DNA from: [Mycobacterium] fortunisiensis
GTDB taxonomy: Bacteria; Actinomycetota; Actinomycetes; Mycobacteriales; Mycobacteriaceae
Length of the DNA stretch: 49,366 nt
Direction of reading: 5' to 3'
NCBI RefSeq assembly: GCF_019050325.1
Contig: NZ_VOMB01000025.1
Coordinates: forward strand, 1 to 49,366
The notes beneath the pieces were generated by a model. The model was not told where the DNA came from, searched no databases, and saw only the letters and a list, made by a program, of their open reading frames with translations. This document shows positions 1 to 8,631 of the stretch, in pieces; position 1 is the stretch's first letter, and each line of letters begins with the position of its first letter. Made by a program: the position numbers and the translations under genes.

Positions 1-2207
1 ATCATCACCCGACCCGGCGCCCACCGCTCCACCACATCCGGCGGACACGCCTCAGCAGCCACCATCAACGCCGACACCGAGGTCAACTCCGCTGGATCCA
101 AAACACCCACCGCAGAAGGTGTCTGACTGAGCACCGTCACCCGCTCAGCAACAACCAACGCCTGTAGCTCCCCAGGCGAACGCGTCACCGACTCGGGCAC
201 CACCACCAGCCGCCCACCATGCAGCAGCGCACCCCAGATCTCCCACACCGAATAATCGAACGCCAACGACGAACACGCCGCCCACACCTGCCGCGGCCCC
301 AACCCGACACCCACATCCAAACCATCGAACAACCGCGTCACGTTCTGATGCGTAACCGCAACCCCTTTGGGCGTCCCCGTCGTCCCCGACGTATAAATAA
401 TGTGCGCCACATCATCAGGAGCCGGCACCGGCAACGCAGCACACGACTGCGCCCCGATACGAGGATCATCAACCTCCACCACCGGAACACCCGATCCAGC
501 CAACCGCTCACCGAACGCACCCATGGTGACCACCACCACCGGCCGGGCATCAGCCAGCATGAACTCAACCCGAGTATCAGGATGCGCAGGATCAATCGGC
601 AAATACGCCGCGCCAGACTTGAACACACCCAAGATCGCCACCACAGCCTGCGCCGAGCGCTCCAGCATCAACGCAACACACTCACCAGGCCCCGCACCAT
701 ACTCGGACAGCAAGTGCGCCAACCGATTCGACGCCTCATCCAACTCCCGATACGACAGTGCACAGCCAGCAAAACAGACCGCCACCGCCTCCGGAGCACG
801 AGCAACCTGGGCTGCAAACAACTCAGGAATCGAAGACTCCACCACCGACTCCGACAGCACCCCCCGATGACCAACCTCATCCAGACGCGCACAATCAGCC
901 GCATCCACCACATCCACGGTCGCCAACGAGCCGTCCGGGGCGGCGGCCATACCGGTCAGTACCCGCTCCAACCGCGCCGCCAGATCGGCGACTTCAAAAT
1001 TGGAGAACGGCTGAGCGCGGCCCATGGTGCTGAGGAACACCTGGTCTCCGGTGACGGAGAACACGAACCCGAAACCGCCCACTACGCCGGCGTTCGTCAA
1101 TGATGCCGAAGCTTCCGCGCCGCCGAAGTCCAACGTGAACGATGACGGGAGGAAGTTGACACTCACCCGGTTCGCCATCTGCCCCGCTGCCCGCGGGTTG
1201 ACCTTGCGCTCGAGCGCGTGCACTGGGAACCGTTGATGCGCCAGGGCTTCCTGTATACGAGTCTCGACGTGGTCGATGAACTCTGAGACCGACGATGCCG
1301 GTGAGACTTTCAGCACCAGCGGAACAACCCCCGCGACCATCCCGGGCAGGGTCCGCGACTCCGGGCTGACTCGCCTGCTGACGGGGAAGTCGAGGACTAC
1401 GTCCGAACTCTCCGCACACCATCCATGGACGAGAAGGGCACAGGCTGCGGTGATCACCACCGATCGAGGAACGTTCTTCGAGTCTGCCAGTGCGTCAACA
1501 TGACCGAGCACATCCGGGTCCAAGCCCACTGACTCAGAGTGTCCGTGGGCGTGCGGGCGGTCCGCCGGCTCCGCCGGCCAGTAGCTAGGTCCGTTCTCCG
1601 GTGGCAGGTTTTCATTCCAGTACGCCTGGTCGTCGAGATAGTCGGTGGAGGCTTCGTAATCCGCCTCGCACCCGATCAGATCGGACAGCGACCCGAAGAT
1701 CGCGGCCGGAACCGGAGCACCCGTGACCGTGGCGGAGTAGACCGACGCCAGCCGTGCACCGAGCAGCGCAATCCCGGTACCGTCCAGCACGATGTGGTGG
1801 CAGCATGCGATCAGGAAGTGCTCATCGTTTCGCGTCTGAAACAGCGCAAAACGAAACAGTGGCCCGTCGAAAGGCATCGGCGTCTGCTGGATCGACGATG
1901 CCAGCGCACGGGCCTCCCGCACAGGATCGGCCGCGCCGCGCACATCGTGGAACGCGAGCTCCACGTCGGGATCGTCGACCGGCTTCTGGAAGACCTGTCC
2001 CTCTTCCTCGAAAAAGGTCGCCCTGACCGGCTCGGCTTCCCGCATCACTCGGCGGATTGCCCACTCGAGTGCGTCCCGGTCGATCGCGCCGGTGATTCTC
2101 ACCCATAACCCGAGCAGCCACTCCGCATCGGATTTGGCAACGTCATGCGCGAGCCATATGTCGAGCTGTGTGCGTGTTACCGGCAGCGATTGCTCGTCCA
2201 GCTGCAT
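1..2207 (-). CDS. Non-ribosomal peptide synthetase, first C and A domains (partial)
   Basis: The gene runs off the left edge, so only about 735 N-terminal codons are visible. The ATG at 2207 follows a GGGAGAG ribosome-binding site. Residues 1 to about 430 form a condensation domain with the HHxxxDG motif (H137, H138, D142, G143). An adenylation domain begins near residue 445, with the A3 motif YTSGTTGTPKG near residue 605 and an FDYSVWEIWG core 4 motif. By family knowledge the protein activates an amino acid and condenses it with an upstream acyl or peptidyl donor. An N-terminal C domain suggests either acylation of the first residue or a downstream subunit. An mbtH-like gene lies 61 bases upstream in the same direction. 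Codon use changes between the C and A domains. The product is not identifiable; a glycopeptidolipid or siderophore system is possible. Confidence 0.9.
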   Translation of the reverse strand, partial: MQLDEQSLPVTRTQLDIWLAHDVAKSDAEWLLGLWVRITGAIDRDALEWAIRRVMREAEPVRATFFEEEGQVFQKPVDDPDVELAFHDVRGAADPVREARALASSIQQTPMPFDGPLFRFALFQTRNDEHFLIACCHHIVLDGTGIALLGARLASVYSATVTGAPVPAAIFGSLSDLIGCEADYEASTDYLDDQAYWNENLPPENGPSYWPAEPADRPHAHGHSESVGLDPDVLGHVDALADSKNVPRSVVITAACALLVHGWCAESSDVVLDFPVSRRVSPESRTLPGMVAGVVPLVLKVSPASSVSEFIDHVETRIQEALAHQRFPVHALERKVNPRAAGQMANRVSVNFLPSSFTLDFGGAEASASLTNAGVVGGFGFVFSVTGDQVFLSTMGRAQPFSNFEVADLAARLERVLTGMAAAPDGSLATVDVVDAADCARLDEVGHRGVLSESVVESSIPELFAAQVARAPEAVAVCFAGCALSYRELDEASNRLAHLLSEYGAGPGECVALMLERSAQAVVAILGVFKSGAAYLPIDPAHPDTRVEFMLADARPVVVVTMGAFGERLAGSGVPVVEVDDPRIGAQSCAALPVPAPDDVAHIIYTSGTTGTPKGVAVTHQNVTRLFDGLDVGVGLGPRQVWAACSSLAFDYSVWEIWGALLHGGRLVVVPESVTRSPGELQALVVAERVTVLSQTPSAVGVLDPAELTSVSALMVAAEACPPDVVERWAPGRVM

Positions 2208-2268
2208 CGGACTCTCCCACCGCGAGATGTACTAGCTAGCCCCCCGGGCGTTGGATCTGTCAGAGCCC

Positions 2269-2484
2269 TCAGCCCTGCGCCAGCCTGTCGCGCAGGCTCT
2301 TCGGCCGGATATCCGGCCAGTTCTGTTCGATGTAGTCCAGACACGAAGCGCGGTCCGCTTCGCCGAATGCCACCTTCCACCCGGCAGGAACGTCGGCGAA
2401 GGTCGGCCAGAGACTGTGTTGCTCCTCGTCGTTGATCAAAACAAGAAAGCGGCCATTGTCGTCGTCAAACGGGTTGATGCTCAC
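2269..2484 (-). CDS. MbtH-like NRPS chaperone
   Basis: The 71-residue product has the MbtH hallmarks: NPFDD near the N terminus, the HSLWP segment, PAGW, and a C-terminal DYIEQNWPDIRP block. MbtH proteins bind NRPS adenylation domains and are needed for their folding or activity. I chose the GTG at 2484, preceded by GGGGAG, because it gives the usual family length and the usual start just before NPFD. An upstream TTG at 2526 would add 14 residues unlike the family. The gene lies directly upstream of the NRPS gene, most likely in one operon, so this MbtH probably serves that synthetase. Confidence 0.92.
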   Translation of the reverse strand: MSINPFDDDNGRFLVLINDEEQHSLWPTFADVPAGWKVAFGEADRASCLDYIEQNWPDIRPKSLRDRLAQG

Positions 2485-3498
2485 CTGGTTCTCCCCACCT
2501 CGAGTTGACCAGTGAAAATCGTTCAACGATACGGATACGAAAGCACTCCCCCGGCAGTTATCGCGTCCGCGTTGTCTCTCTCCTGTGGCCCACTCCAGCT
2601 ATGTCGTGACTAGTTGCAGGGCGTCAGCATATCCACTTCTTCTTGACGGGGGTGCAGAAATCGACAATACCCGCATAATCTGTTGCTGCGTCCCCGCCAT
2701 TCGACTTCTCCATCCAGCCACCGGTCACAGCTGAGCAAATCGATACCGGATTTGGCGAAGTCCGGTACCGGCCGGCCCGGCGCACAAGTTTCCAGTGGTG
2801 CCGACGCGTGGGATTCACCGACGGTCGATGCGGCAGCACCCGCCCCGGCCCGGAACGGCCCATCGCGCAGATGCACAGCGGTAGTGGAATGTGAAGTGCC
2901 GCCGGCCGCAGTCCAGATTGCGAACCTGACAGGCCTCCCATCTGCGCAGAATATCTCCGCCATACGCGACTTCACCGCGGATTGGATCAACGAGCACGCC
3001 TGATCGAGGGCCCACCTTCCAGGGGCATCGGCAGCGATGACGGTCCGACGCAGACCCCGCTCGCCGGCCAGGAATACCACATCGGTGTAGTTCCATCTAG
3101 CGAAGCGGTGCGCCTCCAGCTGCCGGTCGCCGACGGCATCATCGCAGGCGATCCGAGCGACCTCGCCACGGACAGCCGCCAGTCAGCAAACTCAACTGGA
3201 CATAGGATGCGACGCTGGATGCGGATAGCACGGCTTATTTGAAGACTGTTTGAGTTAGCCATGTGCGAGCCGCATCGTCAGGAATACTTGCAATCAAGAT
3301 CGCCTTGACCAAAGCTTGCGGATGCAAACAATAGCGACTTTTTGACGACAGCGAACACCCAGTAACTTCACAACTCTGTCAAAAGTATCCGGGAAGCCGG
3401 ACGCTGGTACTTGACTAGAGAAATAAACGGGCCCCTACGGATTTCGTCGTGCAATTGTTGAGCGCTTGCTTGAAATTCTCCAAACAGAGCGTAAACCT
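2485..3498. other. Approximately 1 kb without a convincing intact gene
   Basis: This stretch separates the mbtH-like gene from the recQ-like gene. Its right part (about 3220-3430) is visibly richer in A and T than its surroundings. I found no tRNA, no strong terminator hairpin and no ORF with a recognisable domain. Weak coding-like frames exist on both strands between 2610 and 3242 but are interrupted; see the separate pseudogene entry. The promoter for the mbtH-NRPS operon must lie in or beyond the 2485-2650 part. Confidence 0.5.
2610..3182 (-). pseudogene. Possible decayed ORF, unrecognised
   Basis: A minus-strand frame is open from 3182 (just after an in-frame TGA) to the stop at 2610, about 190 codons. 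The only conventional start is a GTG at 3080 that would cut into the most protein-like part. That part includes segments such as EVARIACDDAVGD and FARWNYTDVVFLAGERGLR. The upstream sequence continues plausibly in a different minus frame (2987-3262), suggesting a frameshift. The plus strand is also open here in two frames that share the same third-codon positions, so base composition cannot settle the strand. No family is recognised. It may be a gene remnant or chance. Confidence 0.2.
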
Positions 3499-5574
3499 TC
3501 AGCTCACGCTTGCCAGAACAAACGGCAAAACCTCGCTCGCACCGGCGTCGCGCAGCGTTCTGGCGGCCATCGTCAACGTCCAGCCGGTGTCGGTCATGTC
3601 GTCGACCAGCAGCACCGGCCCCTTCGAATCGAGTTGCGGACTTTCCCACGCACCGTCCAACGCCGCCACCCGATAGGCCGAATTCGCCGCGGTCACCGGG
3701 CGGTGCGCTGCGCTGTAGGCCAGGATTCCCAGATTCGTGAGCCGCCCGATCTCGGCCAACCGCTGCACCGTCGACGAGATCAGCCGTGGATGCGTGCACG
3801 AGTCCAAACCCATCACCGCGACCGGGCGCTGATCCCAATCCCAGGCCTTGAGCACCTCGACAGCCGCAGCCACCACCTCGTCAGGTACGTCGCCGTCAGG
3901 TTCGGCCAGCAGACGCCGTAGCCGCGCTCCCCAACCCAGGTCGGTCAGCCGGCCGATCGCCCGCCCCGGCGCGGCTCCGTCAGCGATCCGCCCGGACAGG
4001 GCCACACCCAGGGCGGCCAGCCCGGACGGCCACTGCTTGCGTGGCGCCACCAGCACACCGGGCCTGGACAGTCGTCGCGCGGTGTCGGTGAGAACATCGT
4101 GCGCCACCGCGCCCGATAACCGTTGCCCGGTGCAATTGTCACAACGCCCGCAACGCGCATCGGGGGCCAGCTCAGGATCGTCGAGTTGGCCGCGCAGGAA
4201 CGCCATCCGGCAGCCTTCGGTGACCTGATAATCCAGCATGGCCTGCTGCTCGCGGCGGCGAGCCTGGTCCAGTGCCCGGTACCGTGCTTCGTCGTAGTCC
4301 CACGGCACCCCGGTGGCGATCCAGCCGCCTTTCACCCGGCGCACCGCCCCGTCGACGTCGAGCACCTTGAGCACCATCTCCAAGCGGGATCGGTTGAGAT
4401 CGACCAGAGGTTCCAACGCCTGCGTGGACTGCGCGCGGTCGGTCTCCAACGCACCAATGACGTTGCGCACCATGGATTCCGACGGGAATGCCACCGACGC
4501 GAAGTAGCGCCAGACATCCTGGTCTTCGGTGCCGGGCAGCAGGATCACCTCGGCACTCTCGGTGGCGCGACCGGCACGCCCCACCTGCTGGTAGTACGCG
4601 ATCGGTGACGAGGGCGCCCCGAGATGCACGACGAAGCCCAGGTCCGGTTTGTCGAAGCCCATGCCCAACGCCGACGTCGCCACGAGCGCCTTGACCTGGT
4701 TACCGAGGAGGTCGGCCTCCAACTGTTCCCGTTCGCCTGCGTCGGTGGTTCCGGTGTAGGCCGCCACCTTGTGGCCGCGGTCGGCCAGCAATGCCGCCAC
4801 GTCGTGAGCCTGGGCAACGGTCAACGTATAGATGATGCCCGAGCCGGGCAGCGAGTCGAGATGCGCGGCGATCCAGGCCGCCCGCTGCGCCGGCGTGCCC
4901 ACCTCGACGACCGACAGCCGCAGCGACTCACGATCCAAACCGCCGCGCAGCACCAAGGTGTCGGTACCACCGACCCCCAATTGCGCTGCGACGTCGCCGA
5001 CCACCCGGTCATTGGCAGTCGCGGTGGTGGCGAGAACCGGTACCTGCGAACCCAATTCGCCGATCAAGGTACGGATGCGCCGGTAGTCCGGCCGGAAATC
5101 GTGCCCCCAGTCGGAGACGCAGTGCGCCTCGTCGACCACCACCAGACCCGCATCGGCGGCCAGGGCAGGCAGCACCTGGTCACGAAAGTCGGGATTGTTG
5201 AGGCGTTCGGGGCTGACCAACAGCACGTCGAGCTCCCCGTCGGCGACCTGTCGGTGAATCCCGTCCCACTCCGTGACGTTGCCGGAGTTGATCGTGGCCG
5301 CCCGTACGCCGGCACGCTCGGCAGCGGCCACCTGGTTGCGCATCAAGGCCAGCAGCGGGGAAACGATGACCGTCGGCCCACGGCGGGAGGCCCGCAGCAA
5401 CTTGGCCGCGATGAAATAGACGGCGGACTTCCCCCACCCGGTTCGTTGCACCACCAGGGCCCGCCGCCGCTGGACCACGAGCGCCTCGATGGCCGCCCAT
5501 TGGTCATCGCGCAACCTCGCGGCGGGCCCGGCCAGCTGTTCGAGGATTGTCTGGGCCTGTTCGCGGGTTGCCAT
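3499..5574 (-). CDS. RecQ-family DNA helicase with C-terminal phosphoribosyltransferase-like domain
   Basis: The product is about 691 residues. It has a superfamily 2 helicase core: Walker A QRTGWGKS at residues 43-50, a DEAH box in VVVDEAHCVSDWGHDFRPDY, ATTATA (motif III) and a QxxGRAGR motif VI. A RecQ zinc-binding cluster follows, with one Cys near CRMAF and then CGRCDNC. The last 100 or so residues resemble a PRTase, with the PRPP-loop-like VLLVDDMTDTGWT. RecQ enzymes unwind 3'-tailed DNA during recombination and repair; the role of the PRTase part is unknown. I chose the ATG at 5574 (MATREQAQ); an ATG at 5583 and a GTG at 5604 are also possible. It is divergent from the esterase gene at 5680. 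Confidence 0.88.
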   Translation of the reverse strand: MATREQAQTILEQLAGPAARLRDDQWAAIEALVVQRRRALVVQRTGWGKSAVYFIAAKLLRASRRGPTVIVSPLLALMRNQVAAAERAGVRAATINSGNVTEWDGIHRQVADGELDVLLVSPERLNNPDFRDQVLPALAADAGLVVVDEAHCVSDWGHDFRPDYRRIRTLIGELGSQVPVLATTATANDRVVGDVAAQLGVGGTDTLVLRGGLDRESLRLSVVEVGTPAQRAAWIAAHLDSLPGSGIIYTLTVAQAHDVAALLADRGHKVAAYTGTTDAGEREQLEADLLGNQVKALVATSALGMGFDKPDLGFVVHLGAPSSPIAYYQQVGRAGRATESAEVILLPGTEDQDVWRYFASVAFPSESMVRNVIGALETDRAQSTQALEPLVDLNRSRLEMVLKVLDVDGAVRRVKGGWIATGVPWDYDEARYRALDQARRREQQAMLDYQVTEGCRMAFLRGQLDDPELAPDARCGRCDNCTGQRLSGAVAHDVLTDTARRLSRPGVLVAPRKQWPSGLAALGVALSGRIADGAAPGRAIGRLTDLGWGARLRRLLAEPDGDVPDEVVAAAVEVLKAWDWDQRPVAVMGLDSCTHPRLISSTVQRLAEIGRLTNLGILAYSAAHRPVTAANSAYRVAALDGAWESPQLDSKGPVLLVDDMTDTGWTLTMAARTLRDAGASEVLPFVLASVS

Positions 5575-5679
5575 GATCCCCATGATGCCCGGCCCGACCG
5601 ACACGGCTCGTCACGGCAATCTGCTAATCACGTCGCTTAACGGCCACGGGCAGGTACTCGATCCGGTACACGTTGTTCC

Positions 5680-8631
5680 ATGCAAACTGGGGGGTATGTA
5701 GGGCGCGTCGGCCGTTTGGCGGTAGCCCTGGGTGTGGGATCTGCGGTGGCCATGGGACTCGGATGCGGGGTGGCCGTAGCCGACCCGACGAACTCGTCGA
5801 CGTCGTCGAATTCGTCGACGTCGTCCGGCTCGGCGGCGAAGGGCAGCACGGGCTCGAAAGTGCCCAAGAATTCGAAAGCGGCCAAGGCCCGAATCAAGAC
5901 GCCGCGGCGAGCGAAATCGAAGTCCGCGAATCACGAGACCGCGGACGACCACGAAACCACAGACGACACCGCGCTGACACCGCGCGAAGGTGTCGACAAA
6001 TTGGGGGCCACACTCCGCACCGCCGTACAGGATGCAATGGGTGCGGTCGGCATCGATCGTCGCGAAGCCAAGGTTTCGACGCAGCACGAAACCAAACGCG
6101 AAACCGATCCTGTCCGGCGTCTGCTCCCGAAACCGGTCACACCACCACCGACGGATATCGACGACGCGCCCCAACCCGACATTCAGCAGGAGACGCCCGA
6201 ACGCCCTGACCCGGCAGCCCTCGACATCCAGGCGATCACCGCCGTCCCGAAGTCCGCGCTCACCTCCGGGATGCGCACGGTATCGGCGGTGATGACGGCC
6301 GCGCGCCCCCAGCCCGCGGCGCCGGAACCCATCGAGGTCGGCCAGGACACCGTGACCGACGCGGTCTCCACGGTGATCAACACCGTGCTCAATCCCTTTT
6401 CGCTGAATTCCACGCCCGACGCTCCGACCGAACCGCCCACAGCATGGGCCATGCTGGCCTTCGCCCGCCGCGAGTTCGAGCGTGCGTTCCGTCAGCCCCA
6501 GGATCTCTTGACCCAGGTGAGCACGCTGAGCTCCGCTGTCACCCAGGCGGGTCCAGTGGCGTTGGCGCCCGGCATCGTCGTGCCCCCGGAACTCGCCGAC
6601 CACGTGATCGCCACGCCCGGCCCGTCGCTGACCGACCAGATCACGGTCTTTGGGATGGAGGCGCTCAAGCAGGTCTCCCAGGCCATCGGCGTCAACATCA
6701 CGATGAAGCTGGGCGAGCTCATCACCACGCCCACCCCGCCCTGGTTCACCACCATCGGACTGGATGTCACCAAGGACACCTATGCGGGCGGTGATGTCTG
6801 GGTGATCACCCCGCCCAATCCCACGGACGAGGTGGTCATCGCGGTACACGGCAGTGGATTCGTCTACGACCCCAACATCATTCACTGGATGGACTACACC
6901 CAGATGGCCCGCGAGACCGGTGCCACCGTCGTGGTACCCCGCTACCCGCTGATCCCCGACGGCGGCACCGCGGAGAACTCGGTACCGCAGCTGGCCGATT
7001 TCATCGCGGCGCAGGTCCAGGAGCATGGCGCCGAGAACGTCAGCATCTACGCGGATTCGGCCGGCGGCACGCTCTCGACTCTGGCCGTGCAGAAGATCGT
7101 CCGCGGTTGCAATGGCGATTCGAATTGCCTGGCGGACAAAGTGCCGTCGCGCATGGTGCTGCTGTCGCCCGGTCTCAGCGGCCCGGACATCTATACCGAT
7201 CCCAACGTGGAGTTGGTGAACGACCCGGTCGCGTGGCTCACCGAGGAAGACAAGGAGTACTACGCGCAGTGGTCCACCGGGCCCGAAGAGCTTTGGAATG
7301 CCATGCTCGGCCCGACCGAGGGGATGCCCCCGACCACGATCTACATCGGCTCGCGCGAATCATCGGCACCGGGCGTGTTGCTCTACGCACAGCGGATGGT
7401 CGACGCCGGCGGCGACGTCGACGTGGTGATCGGGATGGGCCAGATCCATGATTGGGCGCAGGGCGGCCCGATCTCGATCAACTCACAGTCGGCCAACTAC
7501 CGCGACGACATCTACCATCAACTCGGCATCGTCGAGGACACAACCGAGACCGCGACCGTCGCAGCGGTGAGCCAACCGGCGGGGACCCCCGGCGCGATCG
7601 CCCTCGCACCAGGCATCGTCCTGCCGGGCAGCCTCGTCGACAACGTCGACGTGACCGACGGCCCGTCCTTGTTCGACCAGGTGACCGTGATGGCGTTGAC
7701 AGCATTGCGGGAGATCTCCGCGGTCATCGGTGTCGACATCACGACGAGCCTCGGTGGCGGGATCGCCGTGCCCGATCCGCCGCGGATCCTGACCCTCGGC
7801 CTGGATGTGCAGCCGACGGAATACACCGCCCGCGACGCCGATGGTGTCGAGCAGACCTGGCAGGTCTGGGAGATTTCGAACCCCGGAGCTGACTCCGACG
7901 AGCACGTCATCGCGTTTCACGGAGGCGGATTGGTTACCCCACCCACCATCTTTCATTGGCTGGACTACGCCCAGATGTCACGCAAGACCGGCGCGACGGT
8001 GATCGTGCCGCGCTACCCGCTCATCCCTGACGGCGGGACCGCCGACAACACCATCCCGCCGGCGGCAGATCTCATCGCTGCTTACGTCACCGAGCACGGC
8101 GCGGAGAACGTCAGCGTGTACGGGGAATCCTCCGGTGGAATGATCGCCATGCTCGCGGTACAGAAGATCGCGCGCGACTGCGCGGGCGACACCCAGTGCC
8201 TCAGCAGCCGGATGCCGTCGCACATGGTGCTCAGCTCACCTGCCTTGGCCGATCCCGACTTCTCCACCGACCCGAATGTGGTCCTGGTGAACGATCCGCT
8301 CTACGGGGTCCCGATGTCTGACAACGGCTTCGCGCAGTGGCAATCGCAGCAGCATCCTGAACTGTCCGACACATTCCTCGGGCCGGTCGAGGGCCTGCCA
8401 CCGACCACGATCTACATCGGGACGCGCGAGGTCATCGCGCCCGGCGCGTTGAAGTTCGCCAAGCTGATGGACGATGCCGACAGCGACGTGAGTGTCGTGA
8501 TCGGGATGGGCCAGATGCACGGCTGGGCCACCCTCCCGATCAACTCGCAGTACGCCAACTACCGCGACGGCATCTACCAACAGCTCGGCGTCGTCTCCGA
8601 GGGAGACGACGCCGAGACCGTCAGTGTTTAG
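5680..8631 (+). CDS. Exported protein with two tandem HSL-type esterase/lipase domains
   Basis: The 983-residue product starts with a signal-like segment (GRLAVALGVGSAVAMGLG) ending near AVAD, then a Ser/Lys-rich low-complexity region to about residue 280. Two homologous alpha/beta-hydrolase domains follow, each about 340 residues. Domain 1 has HGSG at 390, nucleophile S460 in ADSAGG and H590. Domain 2 has HGGG at 747, S817 in GESSGG and H947. Both carry the same flanking motif, VPRYPLIPDGGTA. HSL-family enzymes hydrolyse carboxyl esters; the substrate here is unknown, and a lipid or sterol ester is only a guess from the neighbourhood. No strong Shine-Dalgarno precedes the ATG. Its stop codon overlaps the convergent hsaF stop. 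Confidence 0.85.
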   Translation: MQTGGYVGRVGRLAVALGVGSAVAMGLGCGVAVADPTNSSTSSNSSTSSGSAAKGSTGSKVPKNSKAAKARIKTPRRAKSKSANHETADDHETTDDTALTPREGVDKLGATLRTAVQDAMGAVGIDRREAKVSTQHETKRETDPVRRLLPKPVTPPPTDIDDAPQPDIQQETPERPDPAALDIQAITAVPKSALTSGMRTVSAVMTAARPQPAAPEPIEVGQDTVTDAVSTVINTVLNPFSLNSTPDAPTEPPTAWAMLAFARREFERAFRQPQDLLTQVSTLSSAVTQAGPVALAPGIVVPPELADHVIATPGPSLTDQITVFGMEALKQVSQAIGVNITMKLGELITTPTPPWFTTIGLDVTKDTYAGGDVWVITPPNPTDEVVIAVHGSGFVYDPNIIHWMDYTQMARETGATVVVPRYPLIPDGGTAENSVPQLADFIAAQVQEHGAENVSIYADSAGGTLSTLAVQKIVRGCNGDSNCLADKVPSRMVLLSPGLSGPDIYTDPNVELVNDPVAWLTEEDKEYYAQWSTGPEELWNAMLGPTEGMPPTTIYIGSRESSAPGVLLYAQRMVDAGGDVDVVIGMGQIHDWAQGGPISINSQSANYRDDIYHQLGIVEDTTETATVAAVSQPAGTPGAIALAPGIVLPGSLVDNVDVTDGPSLFDQVTVMALTALREISAVIGVDITTSLGGGIAVPDPPRILTLGLDVQPTEYTARDADGVEQTWQVWEISNPGADSDEHVIAFHGGGLVTPPTIFHWLDYAQMSRKTGATVIVPRYPLIPDGGTADNTIPPAADLIAAYVTEHGAENVSVYGESSGGMIAMLAVQKIARDCAGDTQCLSSRMPSHMVLSSPALADPDFSTDPNVVLVNDPLYGVPMSDNGFAQWQSQQHPELSDTFLGPVEGLPPTTIYIGTREVIAPGALKFAKLMDDADSDVSVVIGMGQMHGWATLPINSQYANYRDGIYQQLGVVSEGDDAETVSV

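Noticed and set aside
2683..3242. Plus-strand gene across 2683-3242
   Set aside because: It needs a frameshift near 3000, has no recognised domain, and shares third-codon positions with a minus-strand frame, so coding cannot be assigned.
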